Below are positions 43,278 through 49,759 of a stretch of 64,000 nt of DNA, piece by piece; position 1 is the stretch's first letter, and each line of letters opens with the position of its first letter. The stretch is from positions 29,671 through 93,670 of the forward strand of contig NZ_JAAOEO010000016.1 in NCBI RefSeq assembly GCF_011393025.1, in the 5' to 3' direction. The translations under genes were made by a program, and so were the position numbers. The stretch is from Neobacillus terrae. GTDB lineage: Bacteria; Bacillota; Bacilli; Bacillales; Cytobacillaceae. The notes under the pieces are model-generated. The model was not told the DNA's origin and made no database searches. It was given only the letters and a program-made list of their open reading frames with translations.

Positions 43278-43385
43278 TTAAGGGCAAATTTTACGAAAGT
43301 AAAAGACGCAAAGCCACGGGCCTAAAGCAGGAGTTATCCTGACATGGCAGCCGGGCTGCAAAAGATGCTTTTAATGCCTTTAAAC
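43278..43385 (+). promoter_or_regulatory. c-di-GMP-I (GEMM) riboswitch
   Basis: All parts of the class I aptamer are visible: AGGGCAAA (43281-43288), a hairpin TTTTAC-GAAA-GTAAAA with the GAAA tetraloop (43289-43304) and the core GACGCAAAGCCACGGGCCTA (43305-43324). The hairpin AGGAGTTATCCT and GGCAGCCGGGCTGC (43346-43359) follow. Downstream, TGCCTTTAA (43375-43383) can pair either with TTAAGGGCA (43278-43286) in the aptamer or, through its CCTTT, with the Shine-Dalgarno AAAGGTG (43394-43400). That suggests control of translation. Its direction (on or off) cannot be decided from sequence. The only downstream gene is the CheY-like regulator. Confidence 0.94.
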
Positions 43386-43410
43386 AAATAGTGAAAGGTG
43401 TTTTTTAACC

Positions 43411-43797
43411 ATGAAAACAATTCTAATCGCGGATCATTCCCTGTTTTCAAGAAGCATCCTTAAAAAATTGCTGGCGAAGAGTGAGTATAGGGTTATTTCT
43501 GAAGTAGATGATGGAAAAGAGGCTGTTCGAAAGTATATTCATCTTCATCCTGACTTTGTGCTAATGGATTATGCCATGCCAAAAATGAACGGTATTGATG
43601 CCCTTAAAGAGATAATGAGAATTAACCCACAGGCGAATGTCATTATGTTTTCTTCATTAGATACCAGAGTCTTTATCGATGAATCCCTGGATTATGGCGC
43701 CAAGAGCTTTTTGGTTAAGCCCTCTTTTCAAGGTTTACTTCCTGCACTTGATTTAATTGAGGTATCTGCTTCTTATAACAGCCTTAGAGTAAGATAG
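43411..43797 (+). CDS. Stand-alone CheY-like response regulator under c-di-GMP riboswitch
   Basis: The 128-residue protein is a single receiver domain. The phospho-acceptor Asp is in FVLMDYAMP (near 53), the Ser/Thr switch is in IMFSS and the conserved Lys is in FLVKPSF (near 104). In the acidic pocket, ADHSLF has Asp-His instead of Asp-Asp, a common variant. There is no output domain and no kinase beside it. With the riboswitch in its leader, its dose should follow cellular c-di-GMP, which links it to motility or biofilm control; the partner is unknown. The last 25 bases overlap the convergent LysE-type gene. Confidence 0.9.
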   Translation: MKTILIADHSLFSRSILKKLLAKSEYRVISEVDDGKEAVRKYIHLHPDFVLMDYAMPKMNGIDALKEIMRINPQANVIMFSSLDTRVFIDESLDYGAKSFLVKPSFQGLLPALDLIEVSASYNSLRVR

Positions 43798-44381
43798 ACA
43801 GCTGTTGCAAACATAATCACTGCAGATAGCTTATTTAACATCACTAGTAATCTTCCACCCCGATTAAGCAGACCTGTAAATCTTCCTGCTGCAGCCAGAC
43901 CTGCAAACCACAACCATGATACAGCGATGCAGGAGATGGTAAAAGCAATTTTATTTATGCCGCTATATGTAAGTGAACTTGTTCCAATGACCCCAATTGT
44001 ATCCATGATAGCATGAGGATTCAGAAGCGAAACCGAAGCCGCAAATATAATTTGTTTTTTCCATGAAATAGCTGCGTTATTATTGCTTCCATTGGAAGGC
44101 TTGCTTTTCCATGTTGCAATCCCCATATAAATTAAAAATACAATACCCAGTAACAGCAGCACTGAACTTACCCACGTGCTGCTAAGTACTATTACTGATA
44201 TTCCCACAACTGCTAGGACAATCAGCAATGTATCGCAGAGAGCAGCTGTCAAAATTGCAGGAATTGCTTTTGAAAATCGAGGCTGGACGGCCCCCTGGTT
44301 AAAAATAAATATGTTCTGTACGCCTAGGGGGAGAATAAGCCCAAGGGCAAGGGTAAATCCATGAATAGCTGCAGTAAACAA
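43773..44381 (-). CDS. LysE/ArgO-type amino acid exporter
   Basis: The 202-residue membrane protein has about six helices and the LysE start GFTLALGLILPLGVQNIFIFNQG. SLLNPHAIMDTIGVIG is the conserved fourth-helix segment of LysE/ArgO. The family exports lysine or arginine. The start is the TTG at 44379-44381 with AAAGGAGAG upstream. Its 3' end overlaps the response regulator 3' end by 25 bases, so the two transcripts are antisense to each other there. Confidence 0.88.
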   Translation of the reverse strand: MFTAAIHGFTLALGLILPLGVQNIFIFNQGAVQPRFSKAIPAILTAALCDTLLIVLAVVGISVIVLSSTWVSSVLLLLGIVFLIYMGIATWKSKPSNGSNNNAAISWKKQIIFAASVSLLNPHAIMDTIGVIGTSSLTYSGINKIAFTISCIAVSWLWFAGLAAAGRFTGLLNRGGRLLVMLNKLSAVIMFATAVYLTLRLL

Positions 44382-44396
44382 AGACTGTCTCTCCTT

Positions 44397-44858
44397 TTAA
44401 ACATTAACATTTTCTTTTTTTCTTCTAAGCATATACAAATCAGGCTTATCAATCTCCACAAAGCCAAACTGATTATATAAACCGTGTGCATCGGCCGTGC
44501 TGAGCATCAATTTTTTTACTCGTCTTAATTCTGACTGCTCCGTTATGACTTCCATCAGCCATTTTGACAAGCCTCTGCCCCGATATTCAGGAATAACAAA
44601 TACATCCATGATCCAGCCTAAACGAACGAAATCTGTTAAAATCCTTGCATTACCCACCTGCCTTGCGGCTCCTTTCCCTCTATTTCCTTCAAAAACTCCA
44701 AAGCAAAGGGAGGAATTCCGAATGGCTTTTTCAACATCCTCCCTGCTTATTCCTTTTGCCCAATAGGATTCTTCATTTAAAAATTGATGAATAACCCCTA
44801 TATTAAAGTCCTCTTTTTCCGTTGTGATAAAGAATCCATCCTTCTCCCAAACCGGCAC
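44397..44858 (-). CDS. GNAT N-acetyltransferase, intact paralogue of the pseudogene at 3215
   Basis: A 153-residue GNAT protein with motif A VFVIPEYRGRGLSKWLMEVI and the C-terminal LMLSTADAHGLYNQFGFVEI. These are the residues broken in the pseudogene. I set the start at the GTG at 44856-44858, nine bases after GGGGA, giving VPVWEKDGFFI. GTG at 44867 is a close alternative. It sits 15 bases upstream of the LysE-type gene on the same strand, so the two are probably co-transcribed. Substrate unknown. Confidence 0.82.
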   Translation of the reverse strand: MPVWEKDGFFITTEKEDFNIGVIHQFLNEESYWAKGISREDVEKAIRNSSLCFGVFEGNRGKGAARQVGNARILTDFVRLGWIMDVFVIPEYRGRGLSKWLMEVITEQSELRRVKKLMLSTADAHGLYNQFGFVEIDKPDLYMLRRKKENVNV

Positions 44859-44935
44859 TTTGTCCACTCCCCTTTGAATAAATTCCAAATATTTCGGCAA
44901 AACTATTTCTAAAAAAACAATGGCCCAGGTGTAAA

Positions 44936-45268
44936 ATGAACGTTATCTATTATATAAACGAGCGTCTTTCCCTAAACGGATTATCAATAGAGGAAAGTAA
45001 TTCCCTACAAAAAGATTATCTATTAAAATATCTCAAAGAGCAAAATTTCCGAATCGAATGTTTAAATCCCTATCAACTTAATCCCTTTTATACGATTCCG
45101 CATGCACTTTTATATGATTTAAAAGATGATGGCGGGCATCACGACTGTCTGCTGGTGTATAGTATGGAAGTCCTGGAAAGTTTTATCTCCGCATATCCGG
45201 CAAGATGGCTTATTTTAAAAAGCTTCTTTAACTGTATTGTGGAGGCGGAATCTTCGGTCCTGCATTAA
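44936..45268 (+). CDS. Conserved-type hypothetical protein
   Basis: A 110-residue soluble protein (starts MNVIYYINERLSLNGLSIEE; contains HALLYDLKDDGGHHDCLLVY). The N terminus faintly recalls resolvase-like entries, but catalytic serine context is missing, so I do not assign it. AGGTG precedes the ATG. It is divergent from the GNAT gene. Confidence 0.55.
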   Translation: MNVIYYINERLSLNGLSIEESNSLQKDYLLKYLKEQNFRIECLNPYQLNPFYTIPHALLYDLKDDGGHHDCLLVYSMEVLESFISAYPARWLILKSFFNCIVEAESSVLH

Positions 45269-45422
45269 AGAACATTCTTTGAGAAGGCACATCAGGGAAA
45301 CTCAAACGGCGCAAATATAAAGATTATTTTTTTAAAATAAAATCCCTCTAAATTAATGGTATAAAAAAACTGTTCCTTCATAGATATATATCAATATTCT
45401 TCTAAAAAGGATGTATGATACA

Positions 45423-45683
45423 GTGTCGGAAAAAATCACAGTCTATTTAACAATGGAAGATGTAAAAAGTTTTAGAGAAGGGGAAGTTGTTCTTTCCCGA
45501 CCCGAATCGGCTGCTATAAGACTTGAAAAGTCGGTGGATGAAGGTGAATGGGCATTATTTAATACAGCGGTACAGATAGAACTTACAAACATTCTGGATG
45601 TAGTTGAAAAGAGAGAAATCAACTGCTTACCGATTGCCCCAAACGATCCAAAGCTATTTTTTCGAATACAAAGGTTTTATTAA
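45423..45683 (+). CDS. Small hypothetical protein
   Basis: An 86-residue soluble protein (VSEKITVYLTMEDVKSFREG...). I placed the start at the GTG at 45423, nine bases after AAGGATG; the ATG at 45411 lies on that site. I do not recognise the family. It runs directly into a decayed DUF3243 gene. Confidence 0.5.
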   Translation: MSEKITVYLTMEDVKSFREGEVVLSRPESAAIRLEKSVDEGEWALFNTAVQIELTNILDVVEKREINCLPIAPNDPKLFFRIQRFY

Positions 45684-45685
45684 AG

Positions 45686-45831
45686 GATTCTCTGCTCAAA
45701 AAGTGCCCAATTATCTGGCTGACCATGCCATCCCGCAAAACCGTGAAGAGCAGCTATTAATGGAGCTTTGGATGGTTGGCGACGAAGACGAACGCCATTA
45801 ACTAGCTCATATGCTAGTAAAATTAGCATAA
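45686..45831 (+). pseudogene. DUF3243 (YmfJ-like) gene remnant
   Basis: The frame reads GFSAQKVPNYLADHAIPQNR, EEQLLMELWMVGDEDERH, then TAA (45799-45801), then LAHMLVKLA and a second TAA (45829-45831). Known DUF3243 proteins have the same order: a GDYLA segment, PKNxEE, LLxELWxVGxxxE and a final LAxMMVKL. The N-terminal half is missing or shortened, and the last part is cut off by a stop, so the gene is dead. Confidence 0.65.
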
Positions 45832-45885
45832 GACTGAATAAAAGCTGGATAGTCTGTTTAGATAATCCAAGAAGGTTTATCATCA

Positions 45886-45920
45886 ATGATGAAAACTCGC
45901 TGGAAGTTGTGCTAGACATA
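45886..45920 (+). repeat. 3' fragment of the GCTAGACA repeat family
   Basis: GATGAAAACTCGCTGG...GCTAGACATAA matches the end of the repeat at 55892-56174 (GATGAAAACTCGCTGGGCG...GCTAGACAAT). Confidence 0.6.
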
Positions 45921-45929
45921 AAAGGAAGA

Positions 45930-45960
45930 AAGGAATCGGCAGAACAGCCGATTCCTTTTT
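45930..45960. terminator. Terminator between DUF3243 remnant and small membrane gene
   Basis: AAGGAATCGGC and GCCGATTCCTT pair around six bases, followed by TTTC on the + strand. Confidence 0.88.
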
Positions 45961-46235
45961 CAACAGAATTTTTTCTGTTTCGGGTGCTTCCATTTATACA
46001 TAATAGAAGCAAGGATATTGGCAAGAAAAAATAATGGGTTACCTTGAATATTCTCCTGAAGCGCCAGCTCCCCAGCATTCATATTATCGTACAACTCACC
46101 TTGGGACTTCCCTTTAGCTCTATTCTTTGCTTCCTCTTCTTTCAGGGCTTTCAAGAATCGATATTGCAAAGGCAACAGCAATAAAGATATGAAGATATAC
46201 ACTGACAAGATTGCTAGAAATACATATAGACCCAT
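45960..46235 (-). CDS. Small membrane protein, DUF3949-like
   Basis: The 91-residue protein has an N-terminal helix (LYVFLAILSVYIFISLLLLPLQYRF), a charged middle (KALKEEEAKNRAKGKSQ) and a C-terminal hydrophobic part (NPLFFLANILASIMYKW). The layout LPLQYRxL...E.Y..M..GE..L..N.QGN.LF resembles DUF3949 proteins of Bacillus; I am only moderately sure. I chose the ATG at 46233-46235 after GGGGG. It follows a histidine kinase remnant on the same strand. Confidence 0.6.
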   Translation of the reverse strand: MGLYVFLAILSVYIFISLLLLPLQYRFLKALKEEEAKNRAKGKSQGELYDNMNAGELALQENIQGNPLFFLANILASIMYKWKHPKQKKFC

Positions 46236-46253
46236 TTTGACCCCCATAAAAAA

Positions 46254-46352
46254 TTATTTTTTTAGCGGAAGTAATATTTTTACTGCAGTTCCTTCTCCCT
46301 CTCTGCTGTGAATCATAATGCTTCCACTGTGATTTTCAATGATTTGTATTTG
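46254..46352 (-). pseudogene. C-terminal remnant of a histidine kinase
   Basis: The frame QIQIIENHSGSIMIHSREGE, then GTAVKILLPLKK and a stop, is the G2-box end of a HATPase_c domain (usual form: IIExHxGxI...SxxGxGTxxxIxLP). Upstream the frame is closed by stops and no other kinase motif (H, N or G1 box) is found. It is therefore the last 33 codons of a deleted gene. Confidence 0.75.
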
Positions 46353-46549
46353 AGGAATTCGTGATTAAAAAAAGGTTTCTTTAAATAAGCTTGACTGAAA
46401 CATATACTGAAATCCCTTTGAATGAAAAATTAAAAATGAATATAAAATTAAAAAGAATTCTTTAAATTCATTATAAATCCATTGTTTATATTATCAAACC
46501 AAAATTTGTAAATATTTGATAATAATGCTTTGTTAAAAGGATTCATATA

Positions 46550-46622
46550 AGAAAAACTTGGCATTCGCCAAGTCCATTGCGGATGCCTTCAGAAGTTATG
46601 GATATAAAACCTGATTAGCTAA
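46550..46622 (+). repeat. Double-hairpin dispersed repeat, copy 2 (shortened)
   Basis: AAGAAAAACTTGGCATTCGC, GGATGCCTTCAGAAGTTATG and CCTGATTAGCTAAAAAAG follow the same order as the copy at 49321, with about 20 bases missing in the first hairpin. The stretch 46353-46549 before it is A/T-rich with nothing recognised. Confidence 0.7.
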
Positions 46623-46623
46623 A

Positions 46624-46655
46624 AAAGCCCTTGCCAAATTGGCAAAGGCTTTTGA
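46624..46655. terminator. Terminator of the LysM-NlpC gene
   Basis: AAAAGCCCTTGCCAA and TTGGCAAAGGCTTTT pair with one mismatch. A-runs and T-runs on both sides allow use on either strand. Confidence 0.85.
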
Positions 46656-46667
46656 AGATTTTTAAAA

Positions 46668-47705
46668 TTAGAATGCTGTTCTTGTCCCAAGATAACGTGT
46701 AGTCCAGTAAGAATAAGTGATATCACTTACAGCAACGCCGTTTGAACCAGCCTGAATCATTTTATTGTTTCCAATATAAATTCCGGCATGAGATGGGCCA
46801 GTTTTGTAAGTTTGATAGAATAAGATATCTCCAGGTCTTGGTGAAGATACTGGTGTAGTAGCATCCCAAATAGTAGCTACTGTTCTTGGAAGCGTAATTC
46901 CTACTTTGGCAAACACATATTTAACGAATCCGCTGCAGTCAAAGCCTGATGGTGTGTTTCCACCCCATACATAAGGAGTTCCTATGTATTTTTTAGCTTC
47001 TGCAACAACTGCATCAGCTTTTGAAACGCTGGATGTGGTTGTTGTAGTGATTGTTGTAGTTTTAGTGGTTGTTGTAGTAACGGAAGTTGAAGTTGCTACA
47101 GCTTGTCCACCGATTTTTAAAGTTTGTCCTACATAGATAGTATCAGTAGTAAGGCTGTTTAATGATTTGATAGCTGATACAGTAGTTTTATAGGTTACTG
47201 CAAGTCCTGATAATGTATCTCCACTTTTTACTGTGTAAGTTGTCGTGGAAGTGGAAGTTACTGGAGTTGGTGTCGATGCTGTCGTAACAGTTTGGCTGCT
47301 GCCGCTAATTTTTAAATTTTGTCCTACATATATAGTATCGGAAGTAAGTCCGTTTAATGATTTAATCGCAGAAACTGATGTGCTGTAAGTTCTTGCAAGA
47401 TTCCATAAATTATCTCCGCTCTTTACTGTGTAGTTGATCACGGAAGCAGATGGAGTTGTCGCTGCAGTTGTTGTATGGCTGTGAGGTGCCAATAATGATA
47501 GTTTTTGATTTACGTAGATTGTATCTCCACTTAAGTTATTCCAAGACTTTAATTGGCTAACAGTCAGATTATTTATTTGAGATATTTTCCAAAGGCTGTC
47601 TCCAGATTGAACATTATAAATATTTTCATGCGCACTTGCGGCTCCCCCAAAAGCTGTTAACATGATTCCTGCTGCAGTTGCTGCACTAAGTATTTGTTTT
47701 TTCAT
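46668..47705 (-). CDS. Secreted LysM-NlpC/P60 peptidoglycan endopeptidase (LytE-like)
   Basis: The 345-residue protein has a signal peptide (cleavage near AASA-HE). It has three LysM domains (about 28-72, 91-134 and 155-199; each with YxVxSGDxLxxLA... and DTIYVxQxL) and a Thr/Ser-rich linker. A C-terminal NlpC/P60 domain (about 228-345) follows. The catalytic Cys is in GFDCSGF and the His in GPSHAGIY, so the enzyme should be active, cutting D-Glu-diaminopimelate links in wall peptides. AAGGGAG precedes the ATG. B. subtilis LytE has the same three-LysM order. Confidence 0.92.
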   Translation of the reverse strand: MKKQILSAATAAGIMLTAFGGAASAHENIYNVQSGDSLWKISQINNLTVSQLKSWNNLSGDTIYVNQKLSLLAPHSHTTTAATTPSASVINYTVKSGDNLWNLARTYSTSVSAIKSLNGLTSDTIYVGQNLKISGSSQTVTTASTPTPVTSTSTTTYTVKSGDTLSGLAVTYKTTVSAIKSLNSLTTDTIYVGQTLKIGGQAVATSTSVTTTTTKTTTITTTTTSSVSKADAVVAEAKKYIGTPYVWGGNTPSGFDCSGFVKYVFAKVGITLPRTVATIWDATTPVSSPRPGDILFYQTYKTGPSHAGIYIGNNKMIQAGSNGVAVSDITYSYWTTRYLGTRTAF

Positions 47706-48148
47706 CGTTGCACTCCCTTTTTGTATTTCCCAAATTATCTTAACCGACTTTTAAACACTAGTAATATCTTTAAAAAATGGTACTACTGGTATATATATCC
47801 TCTAAAGGAAATAGAAGTTATCTTTGTAACAATAATTAGCAATATCTCCAGTTAGCATGGAATAAGGGTTTTCAATGGTTCTATTGGATAAATTACCAAG
47901 CTTTTGTAACATTCCTGTAATCTATTTTTAATATTTGAATAGATTGTTCTCATTTTCTGCCATCGCTGCCAAAAGTCCTAAGTCATTATTCACATAAATT
48001 TTTAATGTAGAAATATTGTAACAAAGGATAACTCATTCTTTTACTCGTTAAATTTATAATGAAACTATAGAAATCTTCATAAAAAACGTACTATCCTGAT
48101 TAACCTTCAGTAAGCTTTCCTAAAATTTAAAAGTCTGGTGTGATGATG
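47706..48148. other. Divergent promoter region between LysM-NlpC and radical SAM genes
   Basis: About 440 bases, A/T-rich, no open frame with a ribosome binding site. The one motif of note is TGTAACATTCCTGTAAT at 47905-47921, which fits the WalR direct repeat TGTWAH-N5-TGTWAH but is on the + strand, away from the wall-hydrolase gene. Confidence 0.5.
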
Positions 48149-49318
48149 ATGAATAAAAGCGGGCATCCACATGGTATGAGACATCCTCATGGTCTTGGCA
48201 AGCCAATCGATTATAATGAAAATCCGTACATTGTTATTTGGGAGGTAACGCGTGCCTGCCAGCTGAAATGCGTTCACTGCAGGGCTGATGCCCAGCTCCA
48301 GGCTGATCCAAGAGAACTGACTACTGCAGAAGGATTAAAGTTAATTGATAATATTTATGAAATGAATAATCCAATGCTGGTTTTCACAGGCGGAGATTGT
48401 TTGATGCGGGAGGATTTATTTGATCTTGCTGATTATGCAGTAAAAAAAGGGATGAGGGTTTCCATGACTCCAAGTGCTACAGCAAACGTAACAAAGGAAA
48501 AAATGGAGCGGGCAAAGGAAGTCGGATTGTCCCGCTGGGGACTTAGTCTTGATGGCCCAACTCCGGAAATTCATGATCACTTCAGAGGCACGCCAGGGTC
48601 TTTTGACCTAACCTTAGAAAAAATACAATATTTAAATGAATTAAATATGCCGCTTCAAATAAATACAGTAATTTCTCGCTATAATTATGACCATCTAGAG
48701 GAAATGGCACAGCTTGTTGGGGAATTAGGGGCCGTAATGTGGTATATATTCCTGCTTGTTCCGACCGGCCGGGGCCAAATGGATGATTGCATCTCCCCTG
48801 CTGAGCATGAAAAAGTCTTCCGCTGGCTGTATGAATTGAGCAAAACGGCTCCTTATGATATTAAAACTACCGCAGCACAGCATTACCGCCGTGTGGTACT
48901 TCAGCAGAAAGCACGGGAGCATCTGATTGAAAAAGGCGATATCAACTATTCTGACACCATGACGATGGATCAAACCAGAATGATGGATGGTTTAAAGCGT
49001 GCACCAAAAGGTGTGAACGACGGCAATGGGTTTGCCTTTGTATCACATATTGGCGATGTTGTGCCAAGCGGACTTCTGCCAATTGTGGCAGGAAATATCC
49101 GTGAAACTCCACTTGCTGAAATTTATCGTGAATCAAAGGTATTTAAAGACCTTCGTCAGCCTGATAACTACAAAGGGAAATGCGGCGTTTGTGAATATAA
49201 CAAAATTTGCGGAGGCTCCCGTTCCAGAACCTACGCTGTTACCGGCGATTATATGGAAAGCGAACCATTCTGCTTATATATTCCAGAAGCCATGCGCCAT
49301 AAGGAAACAACAGTATAA
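48149..49318 (+). CDS. Radical SAM/SPASM protein (TIGR04053-like)
   Basis: A 389-residue radical SAM enzyme. CQLKCVHC (CxxxCxxC, near residue 36) binds the 4Fe-4S cluster that cleaves S-adenosylmethionine. The C-terminal SPASM region has CGVCEYNKICGGSRSRTYAV and EPFC for auxiliary clusters. The whole resembles the haem-pathway AhbC/AhbD/NirJ relatives, best the TIGR04053 group of unknown substrate. The first 16 residues are His/Pro/Gly-rich (HPHGMRHPHGLGKP). Several tandem starts exist (GTG ATG ATG ATG); I chose the last, eight bases after GGTG. Confidence 0.82.
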   Translation: MNKSGHPHGMRHPHGLGKPIDYNENPYIVIWEVTRACQLKCVHCRADAQLQADPRELTTAEGLKLIDNIYEMNNPMLVFTGGDCLMREDLFDLADYAVKKGMRVSMTPSATANVTKEKMERAKEVGLSRWGLSLDGPTPEIHDHFRGTPGSFDLTLEKIQYLNELNMPLQINTVISRYNYDHLEEMAQLVGELGAVMWYIFLLVPTGRGQMDDCISPAEHEKVFRWLYELSKTAPYDIKTTAAQHYRRVVLQQKAREHLIEKGDINYSDTMTMDQTRMMDGLKRAPKGVNDGNGFAFVSHIGDVVPSGLLPIVAGNIRETPLAEIYRESKVFKDLRQPDNYKGKCGVCEYNKICGGSRSRTYAVTGDYMESEPFCLYIPEAMRHKETTV

Positions 49319-49320
49319 TA

Positions 49321-49412
49321 TTAGAAAAACTTGGCCTTCGCAAAGTTCTTTAGGCGAAGGACCTAGTTTTTCTTATGCGTTCAGAAATTATGGATATAAT
49401 TTCTGATTAGCT
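49321..49412 (+). repeat. Double-hairpin dispersed repeat, copy 3 (best preserved)
   Basis: Hairpin 1 pairs AGAAAAACTTGGCCTTCGC with GCGAAGGACCTAGTTTTTCT. Hairpin 2 pairs CAGAAATTAT with ATAATTTCTG around GGAT. It ends ATTAGCTAAG. It lies two bases after the radical SAM stop codon and directly before that gene's terminator. Confidence 0.85.
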
Positions 49413-49450
49413 AAGAAAGGCATTCCCGGTGGTGGGAATGCCTTTCTTCT
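49413..49450 (+). terminator. Terminator of the radical SAM gene
   Basis: AAGAAAGGCATTCCC and GGGAATGCCTTTCTT pair perfectly over 15 bases around six bases. The downstream stretch to 49640 holds nothing recognised. Confidence 0.9.
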
Positions 49451-49668
49451 ATATATACAGCCAAATTAAGTTTTGCCCTTTTATCCGTTGCATACGCCGT
49501 CTAAATGTTGTGGTTGTAATTTGCCACATACTTTCCTTAAAAAATCTAAGGCTTTTTTAGAGGTTGGGTCACTTTAAACTTTTTATTATCTTAACTGAAT
49601 AAAATTTTTCTTATGAAATTTCTCATGCTGTTTTATCATTAAATTTAATTTATGTTTATCATTTCAAG

Positions 49669-49674
49669 TATAAT
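49669..49674 (+). promoter_or_regulatory. -10 element of dbpA (tentative)
   Basis: TATAAT at 49669-49674, without a clear -35 partner. It would give a leader of about 80 bases containing the weak stem ATAGG/CCTAT. Confidence 0.4.
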
Positions 49675-49759
49675 GGACACTAGTCGGATTTTGCATAGGA
49701 TTTTTCTTAGAGAGAACCCTATCAGTGAGTCAGATAATACTAATAAATGAGGTTTATAT

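Noticed and set aside
45680..46078. 132-codon - strand frame
   Set aside because: It is antisense to the DUF3243 remnant, overlaps a terminator and the 3' end of the small membrane gene, and has no ribosome binding site.
47905..47921. WalR-type direct repeat TGTAAC-N5-TGTAAT upstream of the LysM-NlpC gene
   Set aside because: It is oriented toward the radical SAM gene, not the wall hydrolase, and lies about 200 bases away, so it is probably a chance match.
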